A stretch of 64,000 nucleotides of DNA from Yamagishiella unicocca (GCA_003116995.1 BDSL01000036.1:682001-746000), one strand, 5' to 3'; counted from the stretch's first letter, positions 36,301 through 48,200 are shown. The notes: generated from the sequence alone by a model not told the origin. Made by a program: numbers and translations.

Positions 36301-39300
36301 CCCACTGACGACCATTTGGCGGCCTGGGATGACTCATCCACTCCCCCCACGGCACCCCCTGTACCGACTTCCCGTGGTCTAACCGCACCGTGGAATGTTC
36401 CCTCTGACGCATCGTCTTTCCGCCCTCAGCCAGCTCCCCGCGCCCCTGTCCTTTCCTGGCCCTAAATCCACGCCCCGCCGCTGCCGCTGCCGCAGGCGCC
36501 TAACCCACACCACCTCGGACATCAAACACCTCGCGTGGCCCTTCTTTGCGTGGGGTGTGCTCATCGTCATCATCTACCTGGTGTCGTACCTCCAGTTTGC
36601 CGCTGTGGAGGAGTCGCTGGTCAACCTGAAGATGCTGGAACGCTCCACCGCGCAAGCGTCCAGAGCCATGTACTACATAAACGAACTGGCGCTGGAGACG
36701 GTGAGGGTGTCCTGGGGGGCTGGGGCCGCGGAACACGTTGGATTGGGCCGCGCTTCAGAGCGAGCGAGCGGCCAGGATTAGAGCTGGGTTGATCCACACC
36801 CGGAAGGCAATTGCACGAAGCCGCGACCTCTCGTTTGGCGCGCTTGCCACGTGACGACTGAAACACATGTGATTTGCAACTGTCCAGACATGACCACTAC
36901 CGGTCGTGTGGTGAATGAGCAACACACGGTTTATAAGATGGGCGCCACTGCTTCCGCCGCAGCCACCAGGGGTGGGATGGGTACTCCCATGTCTTATACA
37001 CTGCCACCACTCGTGCGAACGCGAGTGCTGAACTTGGCTCATCCTCACCCCTCCTCGCGCCCCTATTACGTGCTCTGCCCACCAGGACCAAACCCTGCAG
37101 GCCCACCTGCAGCCCATCGTGCGCGAAGAGGCGACCTGGCTGGACACCGTGTACAGTACGACGTTGTACGGCGGTCGTACACTGGAGGATGGCTTGCGGG
37201 ATGGCGCGCATGACGTGAACGGCGGCTCGCTGTTCGCCAAGGAGCACCACGCGTCGCTGCTGTTCGAGTCCAAGGGCTGCTTCCGTGACTCCGTGTCGTC
37301 ATGCCTCAGCGAAAGCGACAGATTCTACCAGGCACGTCAGCCGGCCTCCGTTCCCGATGCACGCTAGCTGGCGTATCCTTGTCAAGCACCTAGAGTGATG
37401 AAAAAGAAGTAGCAAATCTCGTACATCGGATACCTTTTTTGTCGCCCTTGACGTCGCCCGCAACCGAATGCTGCCGAGATGAACCTGTCCATGCGTTGCC
37501 TCCCCCCCGCCGAACCCCCCGTCGCCATCTTCCCGCCGCACCCCTGCCTCCGAGGCCGTCCTCCCCCCCCCCGTCCTCCTCCCGCCGCATCCCTGCCTCC
37601 GACGCCCTCCTCCCCCTGCCTCCTTCCTGGCCCCCTGCAGGTCAGTCGCAACGCTATCGACCCAATGATGCGGCGTCTTATGCAGGAGGCCCACCTGCTG
37701 AGCCTTGACGACCTGGCGGATGTCAACTATACCTCCAGCAGGTGAGCTGACGGACAGCAGGACGGGGACGGGGACCTGGCCGCGCCCGTCTCCCGTCAAC
37801 CCACACGGAAGTCGAACGCGGAGATCATGTAGATGATGCAGATAACGTAGATGGAAATGCACGTATCCAATGCGCCACTCCCTTTGGTCGACTCAAGACT
37901 AACCGGCTACACTTCCCAAGTCGAGTTACCGGTTCTTTTATGTAAACCCCCCCCCCATGGATTCGCGTATATCTTTTTACCCCCTCTTCCGCTCCCTGTC
38001 CCCCGGCTCCGCTGCGGCCCCCTCCAGGTGGCAGTACATGTGGCAGGTGGCCCGCGAAGACCTGCACGAGGGCCTTGTGGAGCTGGTGAGCAGCTACCAG
38101 TCGGACGCGCTCGGAGCCTTCACGGCGCAGGGCACACTGCACACAGTGGTCTTCGCGATCAGCTGGGTGCTGTGGTTACTGTACCTGCTGCTACTGCTCA
38201 AACCGTACTTACAGGTTCGTGGGCTGGGCAGGGGCGGGCTGGGCAGGGGTAGCGTAGAAGCGCGTATCACGATACAGAATAACTTAAGATGGCTAGGTGT
38301 GGTGGTGTGGGCACGGAAAAGTGTGTCGGCGTAAGCAAGCATACCGCGTGAAATGCGGATGGTGCTCGCCGAGCAGGCACGCCGCATCTGCGCGGAACGT
38401 GCGTGCCGATTATGCATCGTTTACTATGCCTGACTGGAAAGGTGTGACGCGCAAACACGTGTCTGCCTGGAAATGCGCATGTGTGTAAACTGTGTGCGCC
38501 TCCAGTGCGGACGGCTGACCGCCATGCTGCCGTGTTGCACACGTCATGCCAACCGGTTACCTCCTCGTGAAGCAACTCTACCCCCTAAACCCTAAAACCC
38601 TAAACCCTACTCCCTAACCCTACCACCTGTAGATTTCCAGCACCGAAACCAAGCGCGTGGCGGAGATGCTTTCTCAGCTGCCTCCCGAGCTGGACGTGGA
38701 GGGTATGGTGGAGGAGAGCTGGCAGGTGGTTGCGGACACGCAGCTGGACCGCAGCCACATGTCGGCGTGGGAGCCCAAGGTGGGGCTTGCAGGCCCGCAA
38801 CATGGGGTACCGATAGCTCATGTGTGGGATAGGGGGCGCCGGTAGGGGAGCTGAACCGCAGCCGCCACACGGAGAGACCCTCTTCGGGAAAGGGCGTCGG
38901 TCCCTCTCGACCCCATTTGCCTGGATGTGGCGGAGCAGGGGTCTGAGGTGGCCGCGTAGGTGTCCTCCACTCCAGCACCCTAGTACCCAGCGAGCGTCCT
39001 CCCATGCTGCTGCGGCGCAGCTAGGACCCGGGCTCTGGCTGGGGTTCCTTCGGGGTGGGGTGGGGTTGCGCGCCTGGTGTGAGTGCGGAGATCTCGTCAC
39101 GTCGGGGCCAGAGCCTTGGAAGGACCAGCGTGCACTGCGTCACGCGCCTCTCCGTGCCCTGCCTGCCCTGACCTGACCTGTTCTCCCCACGGCGTCTATT
39201 TGCGTGCGTTCCCCCCCACCACTCCCCACCGCTGACGGGCTTGCCTGTATTCCGCGCCCACTCTCCCGTCCAGACCCATCGCTCCGTCGCGAACCTCGCG

Positions 39301-41316
39301 TTCAACGTCTTCGCCGCCGTCCGCCTGGCGTCCCACGTGGCTGCCAAGAAGTTCAGTAACGACAAGGACGGGGAGCCTGGCGGCACAGAGCAGGAGGACG
39401 ACAATGGCTCGCCTGGGGACCCGGTTGGCAAGGGCCGCATGGGCAGCCTGGGCAGCGACGGCGGGCAGAGCCTGTTCAGCGAGAAGCTCAAGGCGGCGCT
39501 CAAGGTGGCCAAGGGCATGGATGACGACGGCCCCGATAAGGAGTCCATGATGGGCGCCGGTGGCAAGTGGAAGGGCGACCTTGACGAAGATGAGGCGACT
39601 GTGGTTTCGGAGATGGACGGCACCCGGTACGGCCCTTCGGCGGATGGCAAGGGGGCTCGGAAGGACCGCCAACGCGGCAACAGCAAGGTGTCGCCCGCGG
39701 ACTCCGCCCAGGCCATGAACCGGCCGGGCAGCGGCAGCGTGATGGGCTCGCGCGTGCAGAGTATCACCGATGGCCGAGCGCCTGCCAACCGCCGCATTTC
39801 AGGGGACAAGGGCTCCGGCCGCCCGTCGAACCGCGTGGTGCCCGTGAACGGCCCTTCCGAGCCGGAGGGTGACGATGCCGACGATAGGCCGCTGTCGCCG
39901 TTGCTGGACTTCATGGCCCTGGCGCCTGCGGCGGCGGATGACGGGACCGCCAGTCCAGCCAAGACCCCTCGGCTGGGACCCAAGTCAAGCCCTGGCGGCA
40001 CGGCGCCCGACATCAGGCCTCCCAGCCCCTACCACTTCAACAAGGTCATGTCGCTGCGAAACAACAACACGCGCCACTGGACAGACGACGACGTCTGGCA
40101 GGCGCCGGCGGCGCTCCGGACGGCCAGGATGTCTGCGGACAACGCCCGTGGCAACGGCGCGCCGGAGTTTTCGCGCGGAGGCGGCAGCGGCGACATCGCC
40201 ATGGCTTCCCCGCTCGTGGCTGCGGTCGCGGGAGCGGCAGGGGCGGACTTCTCCGACCAGGCGCTGCTGCCCGGCGAGATCGACGACCCGGACATCATGG
40301 CGGCTCGCAGCGGCAGCCTGGCGAGCAGCCGCGTCGACAGCATCCACAAGCTGCCGCTGCCCCCGGGGCTGCTGGTGGAGGCGGGACCACCTCTTTCCCC
40401 TCGCGACCGCTTGGTGGCTTCGGCCAGCCGGGTGACTTCGCCTCGTGTACCACCGTCGCCCCTCGGTGGCTTGGACGTCACTGACATGCGGCGAAGCCTA
40501 GATCGCGGGTCAGGCAGCCGGCCAATGTCGCCTGCTGCGCCGCCCTCACGCCTCGGCACTCCGACCGCAGCGGCGGCTGGCACAGCGACTATCGTTGCTG
40601 GCCGCTTTAGCGTTGACCGGCCCGCGAGCCGAATGGCCGGCCTAGCGCCCACTGCCGCCAACATCGACCTTCCGCCGCCGCCCGCATTCAACCGGTCGCC
40701 TAGCACACAGGCCGCTGCCAGCCCGCTCAGCAAAGTGCCTAGCAAGGACTCCGCTGAGACACACCCCGCGGCGGGCGGCGGAGGTGAGGCGGCCAGCAAC
40801 GAAAGCCCAGCAACCGCGCTCCGTCCTGTGTCGGCTGGGAGCGGGAAAGCTCCAGCAGCAGGTGCTAAAACCGAACCGGCCGAGCAGCCAGTTGAGAGCA
40901 TCAAGCTGCCGTCCCCGCCAGCGCAACCCGAGAAGCCGGCGCCAGTTGAAAGTGTCAAGACACCGCCCCCGCCGGCGCAACCCGAGAAGCCGGCACCAGT
41001 TGAAAGTGTCAAGCCAACGCCCCCGCCGGCGCAACCCGAGAAGCCGGCACCAGTTGAAAGTGTCAAGCCAACGCCCCCGCCGGCGCAACCCGAGAAGCCG
41101 GCACCAGTTGAAAGTGTCAAGACACCGCCCCCGCCGGCGCAACCCGAGAAGCCGGCACCAGTTGACAGTGTCAAGCCAACGGCCCCGCCAGCGCAACCCG
41201 AGAAGCCGGCACCGGTTAGTTAATGCGCTTTCGCAACCCGAGCAGCTGCAATGAATTGGCGAATGAGTTTGCAGGCGCCGCCGCCAGCAGCGCAACCCAA
41301 ACAGCCGTCGACGTAG
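18382..41316 (+). CDS. giant tmcB-like multi-pass membrane protein with PAS domains
   Basis: It resembles the volvocine family usually named after Dictyostelium tiny-macrocysts protein B; its molecular role is unknown. Exons that phase well: 18382-18563, 18630-18931, ~19613-19695, 20106-20300, 20732-20914, 21025-21120, 21569-21744, 22042-22102, 22444-22610, 22883-23054, 23374-23453, 23725-23830, 24087-24231, 24526-24659, 24861-25021, 25356-25413, 25722-25788, 26062-26407, 26712-26983, 27218-27498, 27852-27963, 28196-28393, 28756-28859, 29001-29463, 29901-30328, 30574-30732, 31035-31169, 31466-31978, 32277-32418, 32634-32782, 33110-33186, 33507-33581, 33882-34018, 34476-34600, 34953-35109, 35386-35645, 35943-36067, 36496-36700, 37086-37331, 37641-37741, 38028-38214, 38633-38779, 39274-41214, 41275-41316: about 3,150 residues. 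Order: five or six helices (residues ~1-340), PAS-like modules at ~590-750 and ~790-920 (GIIQMANKHATKMLGYNKGELEGKN trimmed here to NKHATKMLGYN; VVPTMVFDHHGRVLFANQ), a third weaker one to ~995, an acidic linker, helices at ~1805, 2040, 2225 and 2430, then a disordered tail. The first exon is uncertain. Without the last 60-nt intron the protein ends at 41223. Confidence 0.82.
19353..19547 (+). repeat. 98-bp tandem duplication in tmcB-like intron
   Basis: Two nearly identical units start AGAGGAAACCCGTAAGTAGT at 19353 and 19451, before the exon with the helix LIHLVVATLSSLTFAVAALL. They differ by about one base near the G run, so the duplication is recent. Each unit contains GTAAGT, a possible cryptic donor. 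Confidence 0.9.
28139..28171 (+). repeat. intronic GTGGATTCGCGGATT motif, copy 2
   Basis: The core begins at 28141 in a tmcB-like intron, about 54 nt before the acceptor at 28195. It is followed by TTTCTTCTCAAACCCCC, as in copy 1. Confidence 0.8.
29465..29580 (+). repeat. GCCGTT/GTCGCC hexamer-like repeat in intron
   Basis: Imperfect GTCGCCGTT and GCCGTTG units run from just after the donor at 29464. The array reads as alternating V/A or GDGN in different frames. It is not part of the predicted protein. Confidence 0.7.
30951..30982 (+). repeat. interstitial telomere-like repeat 1
   Basis: The block contains CCCAAAACCCTTAACCCTAA and continues AACCCTAAACCC, a mix of CCCTAAAA, CCCTAAA and variants of the algal telomere repeat. 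It lies in the tmcB-like intron before the exon at 31035. Confidence 0.75.
34045..34170 (+). repeat. 36-bp minisatellite in tmcB-like intron
   Basis: Units of 36 bp start TGGCATGATTTCACTTCAGG at 34045, 34081, 34117 and 34153, the last partial. They begin shortly after the donor at 34019. Confidence 0.9.
34344..34376 (+). repeat. intronic GTGGATTCGCGGATT motif, copy 3
   Basis: The core begins at 34356, about 119 nt before the acceptor at 34475. It is preceded by GGTTTGTCGGCC and followed by CTCTTATACCC. It is identical to copy 1, which lies in an unrelated gene 31 kb away, over 32 bases. Confidence 0.8.
37957..37976 (+). repeat. intronic GATTCGCG motif, copy 4 (divergent)
   Basis: ATGGATTCGCGTATATCTTT lies about 70 nt before the acceptor at 38027 of a tmcB-like intron. 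It matches the core at 11 or more positions and keeps the T-rich 3' flank. Confidence 0.55.
38583..38625 (+). repeat. interstitial telomere-like repeat 2
   Basis: About five units of CCCTAAA, CCCTAAAA and CCCTAA sit directly before the acceptor CCACCTGTAG of the exon starting at 38633. The array forms part of the intron's C-rich 3' end. Confidence 0.8.
40921..41219 (+). repeat. coding 54-bp repeat (18-residue PAQPEKPAPVESVK unit)
   Basis: Units start GCGCAACCCGAGAAGCCGGC at 40921, 40975, 41029, 41083, 41137 and 41191, the last partial. They encode AQPEKPAPVESVKTPPPP, alternating K and proline-rich stretches, at the C-terminus of the tmcB-like protein. Units differ mostly at ACACCG versus CCAACG, so they are young. 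Confidence 0.92.
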
Positions 41317-44300
41317 GGCCATGTTCCACGTCGTTGCGGTAGGCCCATGAATAGGTGTTCGTCTCCATTGTTTATTACGTTATACCCAGCAGGGGCCGTT
41401 GTCATCCTGCATGTTCCGATATCTCGGGGGTACGCTAGCAAGGTACAAATCAGCCATAGGGGAGTGTATGAGGAGGCATCCGTTGTTGTTAAGCAAGGGT
41501 GTGCTGCGAGCGAGCGAACGCGGGATCCGGCGTGGTCGACACACAGGGCTCTTCCGCGTGCTGTCAAACAACTCGGGGTCGATACGTGCTCAGGACCGCA
41601 ATAAATGACAAGACGGAAGCTCGGGACCGGGGGCCGAGATTATTAATAAATATGCGCGTGGGCGCGCACTTCGTTGACGGACTTTGCGCAGTGACCGAGT
41701 CTTGAAGAGTACGGGCGCTCCCCTTGATCGCGATGCATCCATCGCCCGATACCACGTGACTATTGTTTACGACGTACCAGACGTACATCCTGGGACAGGG
41801 CCGGTATGGTAGTGGTAGTCAGGAGCGTGCTATTAAGCACCTGCGTTTCTCGGCCGCCACGACGACCGCTGCGCTTGAAGTGTTGTTGGATAAGCGGCCG
41901 TGAGGGGCTAGGCGGCGGGCCGCAGCAACCTGCGTGTGCTGCTCGGGAACTAGACGCACGAGAGACGGGAAGGGTTATTTTAAAATACTTACGCCCATCG
42001 TACGGGGCAATGCACAACTACATTGCATGACCTTACCCCGGAACACAGTCGAGCGAAGGCTGCAAGGGGGACGGCATACTCGCACTCTGTACACGCATCC
42101 ACCTTCATAGCTCGTGCATAACCCTCGATTGCAGTCGCGCACCTCGAGTGCGGTCTCCTCACTATCACTGTATTCCTGACTCAGATGAGCGATGAACTGA
42201 TGCCTTGTCGAAGGCGGAAAAGTGACGTGGCTAAGGGTATGCAGCGCCAACATTGCGCACTGCATGTTTGTCCTGTCCGTCCAACGTATCAGCGAGCCAC
42301 ATGACCATCCACGGTGTCAGGCAGCAGCAGGAACCATCCACGGTGTTCGGCAGCAGCAGGAACCATCCACGGTGTTCGGCAGCAGCAGGAACCATCCACG
42401 GCGTTCGGCAGCAGCAGGAACCATCCACGGTGTCAGGCTGCAGCAGGAACCATCCACGGGAACAGGCTGCAGCAGGACTGTGTTCAACCAACCTGACATC
42501 AACGTAACACCCTTTTACAGCACATGGCATCTCCTCCGCAAACGTACAACCCTACCAACTCGTCTAGACGGGCTACCCAACCTCCAGCCGATGCAAGTCC
42601 CTCATCCTCGAGATTACATCCTGAACCAAGCTGCTGCATATGCTGTCGCTGTCATGTCTTCCCTCCTCCCGAAAGGCACAGAGGAGGACACCCAGCCTCT
42701 CCTATCAAGGCGGAGCTCCACTCATAAGTAAAACCCAGGCACCCCTAGGGGCACTGCAGGAATGGCGGCGGGACAAGACAGCCTGTGGACCGACGGACAG
42801 AGCAGGGCACATAATCCGCGGCGGGCCGGGACAAAACTCAACTGCGAAACGTGCAAAATAATCTGTGCGTAAACGCTTTGCGCGACCTTGAGAGGCGAAG
42901 GTTTCCGCTTTTCTAAAGCAGCCGGCAGTTACACAAATAAGTGCCATACTGCTCCTCGTCTTCTGTGTATTTCAGCATGTAACGACGGATTGAACATTGC
43001 GTTGGTAGATTGCATAGCGGGTCACACTACCGTGTGTGGATTGCATTGCTGGTGTTCGAATGCTCGTGGGCCGTACGTGGACTAACTTTAGTGTGGCCGG
43101 GCGCCTCATCGCGAGACCCTTTAACTCCGTCCTGGCTGTGAAACCAGAACTGCCCAGACCATGTTGTAGGGTGGGTGGGTGGTCTTCGCAATGATTGCTG
43201 TTTCCAAATGGCGGTTTGAAGCCGACGCCCTTGCTCTGGGACGGCCCGGGCTGCAGCGCTTAAAGAATAATGAGATGTTCAATGTTGTCTTTCCGCCCCG
43301 GTGGGTTTTGTTAACACTCTTTTGCACAAGCCCTGGCCTTGGCATATTCCCCACGGACGAACTAACATAGGCTTCGAGGTTCAAGCTCGCAAAGATAATC
43401 TCCATGGGACACCATCTTGGGTAACTTACAAGGAGTAACCCGTATGCATATGGCAGCCGAATCGTCTTGAAAGTGTTACCCAGAGCCCCTCCAGCGGCCC
43501 CCGCCTAATGCTTTACTTTTACTTATAAACTTACCGTGAGCGTGATGAAGGCCGGTAGAAAAGAAATCCTCCGCGCAATGACACTTTTTGTGCGGGTTCC
43601 CGTTAACATCGATCTTCATCCCATTCCTTAATAAGGAGCAACAGTGTCCTGAAGTTCATGTTGCAACCGTACTGGAGTACTGACTGTAGCAATAGCCACT
43701 TGAATCTAGTTAAGCGTCGCGTTTGTTACTGTTACGATGTTACATCCGTACTTTCATACGACACGCATCCGTTCAAGCAAGCCAGGGGGAGTGGGGGACA
43801 AGAACGCGCTGGTCGTAACGAGGTTCTCGCTTTCGTGTTCCGTTAAGTTGTTCCAAATAACTCCGAGGCTTACAGCTTGCCCTTAAAAGGGACGTTACAA
43901 TGAATCTTGCAACAGGGGCCGTCAGAGCTGCGGGCGCGGCCTGGACGGCACAGGGACGGTAATACATGCAACTAATTTCCTTCCCTCTGGATTCGTAGAG
44001 TCGCACAAAAAACGACAGACTCTATCCGCTCGCCGGCGGGGGCGGTTGGCTTCAAGATCCCAGCAACCTAACCTGAACCGCCACATCAGCGCCACATGGT
44101 GCTTACGCAATTATCAGAACAGGTATGGCCTACAAAGCCGTCGGGTCCTCCTTCCGCATCCAGTGCTTATAGCGACACATCTTGATCCCAGGGTATTCAC
44201 CGTTCGAGATGAATGCCTGGGGGAGCATCCAACGCGCCAGCAAGCAAAGCGCAAAAATCCAGAGTGGCAATTGGGATAACCAAAGCCTATGAGGAGAATG

Positions 44301-45286
44301 AAACGGGAACGGAGGAACGAGCTTGCTCGCATGGTGGGCTACGCATACACAGACGGCCATTGCCGATGGGTAGCATTGGTGACATTTGCTGCTCGTGGCA
44401 CCTTGACTTCTATGGCACAGACCCATTCAAACAATGACGCATGCATCTGCAGGTCCGGCGTGGTGCGGTCATGGTCGTGGTTAAAGCGGTAAAAGATGCT
44501 AGTTGGATGCTAGGTGGAAAGCGATTAGATCCTGAGTTTGTAATCTCGCTCGATGGTAATGGCGCAGATCCGGCGGCAACTCCAGTAGGTGGCAGCGCGT
44601 CTTATCTTTGATTCGTATTGTATTGCGTTACAGGAGTGAGGCCCCAAAGCCCTTCCCGTAAATCCCACAAACTGAGTCACAGTGCACTGGATGTCGTATG
44701 GTGAGGCCCGGCATGGGCCCTTCCTCTTGTCAATTCTCTGCGGGAACTCCCAGCGGATCCTTTGCCGTACTTCCCCCAGGCGCGCTGCGTCAAAGGGACA
44801 ATACGGCAAAGATGTCGCCGGGAATTTCCTCCTACTTTCCCATCATAACACTATAGGGTCTCGTGGTATTAAATGGATTTCATGGGAGAATCCTGACAAG
44901 GACCCTGTGGCAATCATAGCCTCCTTCGTATATCGTTACCTTAGACAACTGCAGGATCCAGACCGTAATACTGTCCATGTATCAAAAAATTCATAACAGA
45001 TACTTAGATGTATCTGTACTGTATTTCCCAGTGAGCCGCTGCAAACGTATAATGACGACTTTGGGAAGAGTCGCATACAGCGTCCTTGCCAAATTCCTAC
45101 GGTTGCACTGATACCTACGGTAATATAATAAGTCGTTGCAGTGTCCACGACAGTGTTTCATAAAAGCTCACTTCTGGAAGGCAGTTGAAATACTATCGTT
45201 AGTCCTTTATGTCATAGCCTTTCAGGACGTCAGGGCTGGAAAAAGCGGCCGCCGTCGGCACGGACTTGCCGTTCCCTAATAAAGCC
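41317..45286. other. AT-richer intergenic region, no supported gene
   Basis: About 4 kb between two plus-strand genes. No ORF shows coding bias, domain content or splice-linked continuity. It holds the 29-bp minisatellite at 42302-42475 and one TGTAA near 42978. The 3' UTR of the tmcB-like gene and the promoter and 5' UTR of the cyclase gene must lie here. A short non-coding RNA cannot be excluded by eye. Confidence 0.5.
42302..42475 (+). repeat. 29-bp minisatellite (GAACCATCCACGGTGTTCGG)
   Basis: About six units with a 29-bp period at 42302, 42331, 42360, 42389, 42418 and 42447. Each contains CCATCCACGG and a GCAGCAGCAG spacer. The period is not a multiple of three, so one read crosses all frames and creates artificial ORFs on both strands. 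Confidence 0.9.
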
Positions 45287-48200
45287 ATGTTAGTACGGAC
45301 ATGGCTAGCGCGTATACTTGTGGTTTTGCTGCTGGTTACGAAGGGTCCGGCAGCCATCTATGCGGCATGGACAACAAGCAGTGATGCTAAGCTTGAAGCC
45401 TGTCTTCGGGACGCCTTATTCGACAGGTTTGTAGTGAAGGTTTGCCGTCGCGAAGGTGGGGCTGGTGCTAGGTACATGACCAACGCCTGGTGCGCGCCTC
45501 CTGCAGATGTGAGAGCTCATTTGTGAAGCAAGCGGTGATGAAATGTTTCTTATTTGCCGAGGGCGTTGAAGATGAGGTGATTCGGTGGTATAGGAGGCCG
45601 GACGTGTGACCTAGTCAAAATTGCTTTCGAGTCATGACGGGAAACACTCCCATGCACAATACACACGTACATTACACAGTGTCATTGCAATCCTTGTGTA
45701 GGGGTGAGCATACCTGCTTTATGCGCTGCCAGCACTCTCCGGGGTTACCCTTTTTACGGAAATACCTTTGCGGAGCTTCACGGCCAACCCGCGCATGGCA
45801 CGCTAGGTAGCATGCTGGGTGGGTCGGAGGCATTCCCGATGCCCAGCTTCGGGAAGCGTCACTGCCTCGCCGCCTCCGTGTTTGCTGCTTCTCTGTTCCC
45901 CCCTCCTTGCTCGCTGCCTCCTTGTTCGCTGCCTCCTTGCTCGCTGCCTCCTTGTTCGCTGCCTCCCTGTTCGCTGCACCCCTTTTTGCGCCATCCTTGT
46001 TTGCGCCAATGGGGGAAGCCGGTTAGCTGTGAACGCTCTCTAACCTTGCTCTTCGGACCCCAGGCGTTGCGAATGATAGCGCCGAACGTCAGCTTCGCTG
46101 CTTACCTCCAGAAGGCCAGCATGGACTTCACAAGGAGCGCCGGCTTACCCCCCGTCAGGTGGGGACCGACGTCACTTGTTGTTCCCCGAATACCCCGTTG
46201 TGCTGCCGTCAGCCAGCATCGCTGACATGGCTTCGGAGTCAGGTGGGCTTTGCAACGTGCGCGTCGCGGCACGGGACTGTGTCGCTCGCCTCCCTACCTC
46301 GGTAGCGTCAACATGACGGCGATGCCGCCCACCATCTCGCTTCTGGTCCACCTCACAGGCCTAGCACTGGATCTGAGCGACCTCACGGCGGGCGATAAGT
46401 ACCTGGACTGGGCTGGCTTCCTTCCTTTGTACAGGGATGTTCTATCAGTGTATGGTGGCGAGGTGCGAGCTATACCCGCGCAGGGCATGATGATGCAGCT
46501 GTACTACCGGCGCGACTTGCTTGCTGACGCGGACCTGCAACCTCCCAGCACCTGGGAAGAAGTGATTGACTATGCAACCAGGTTCAACGGTAAGAGTTGG
46601 CAGCGGTGCAAGCGCGCTATGCATATCGATATGGCGAAAGTGCTTCTAAATGCCGCGCTGCCCGGCACTTGCCCAGGTGCTGATCTGAACGGAGACGGCA
46701 CAAAAGGCTATGGTATTTGCTTGTGGCGCGAGGCGTGCGATGGCATATACACTGCGTTTACAGCAATCTTGGCATCTTTCGTCCAAAGCAAAGGCCGCAA
46801 CTCGGGGCTCTTCTTCGACCCGGTGAGTCAAGGTTGCCTCGGTGCTGCTACCCACCAGCACGCTGACGAGGTCGAGCACCGCCTGCTCTAGCTCCACGTC
46901 CTGGCCGCCCTTCAGCCCTGAGGCCCCCTGCTCAACCATTATTCTTGTGCCAAGCGTTGAAAATCCTCGCTCCATTCGGCATGGGACAATTCATGGGCTA
47001 CGGCCACACGCGTGAACATAGGATGTCCTGGTCTTGATTAAACCCGCGTTCGGAACCCCACAAAGGCATCTACATCGCATTAGCTAGTTACAAGACACCG
47101 TACTTGGGTCGTGTGCCGTGTGTGGCACGCATGTAGGAGAGCTTGCGCAGTGTGGTGGACACAGTTGCTTGGGAGGCGGCGCTGGAGGTCGCGCGGAACC
47201 TCACGGCCGTGGCTGCACCCGTGTCAAGTGATTCCCCGTCGTGGAGCACTCCGTGTTTCACTCAGCCACTTTTCACCAAGGTAATTGCACGACGCCCGGT
47301 AGTGACAACTGACAACCAATTGGGGTTGTTACCATACCGATCGCGCACATGCGTGGACTGACGGGCAGGCTGCCACGTCACGCGTCCATGCGATGGGCAT
47401 TATGGGATCGCACGTTGCTGGGCCCGCTTGTGACGCATGCCCTTGATCGCAGCCCTCGTCGCGCCCCTTGCCAGCTACCGCTGTCACCGTCCTCACGCCT
47501 TGGTTGACACCTGCTTGTCTGCAGGGACGTTGTGCCATGGCACTTGCCTTTGCCGGACAGTTCAAATCGGACAGTTCACCGAATGGTACCGTTTCCACTG
47601 TACGCGGAAAAATAGGGAGCACCATGCTGCCTGGCTCTGAGTTCGTGCTTGACTGGCAGACGAACACTCTGGTCCGTTGCAGTGGTGAAACCTGTCCGTA
47701 CGCGACGCAACACAGTGTGTCTATGGATCCAAAACCCCAGTTGCGAGAACAGGTACGGGGCAGACGTCACCTTGCCCAACAGCCTCAGCGGCAGCAAGCT
47801 GGTGGAGTGTCCAAGTTGGTTAACCGAGCACCCTACGCCGGCACGGGGGGCCAGTCCATCTTCATTTCCAAACTCCAAAGTTTATCGCAACAGCTTGCCA
47901 CGTATTATACTGTCGTAAACATGGTACGCGACGGCGGGAACTGGCCGCTGGTGGCCGCCCCGGGTAGTGAGTTTGGGCCCACACGCCAAGAGCACCTGGA
48001 TGAGTCTGCCACCATCCGCTGGGCGGAGTATGGTTACCACCCAGACGATCTTGCCAGCTTCCTGGACGCGACCCGAAAGTCCCTTGCCTCGGGCAATATT
48101 GCCATGGTACGTAGTGCAGATACCTATCTTGCCATCTTATTGCTGGTTCATATCGCGGCGGAAATGCCGTTATTCCCTGGGTGGAGGGCCTTGTCACTGG

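Noticed and set aside
42302..42475. CRISPR-like direct repeats
   Set aside because: Units are contiguous with no unique spacers, and the genome is eukaryotic. It is a minisatellite.
42222..42731. Overlapping ORFs in the 42.3-kb repeat
   Set aside because: They result from a 29-bp minisatellite whose units cycle through all three frames.
44525..44996. Small ORFs on both strands with mixed composition
   Set aside because: No coding bias or recognisable motif. Chance ORFs in intergenic sequence.
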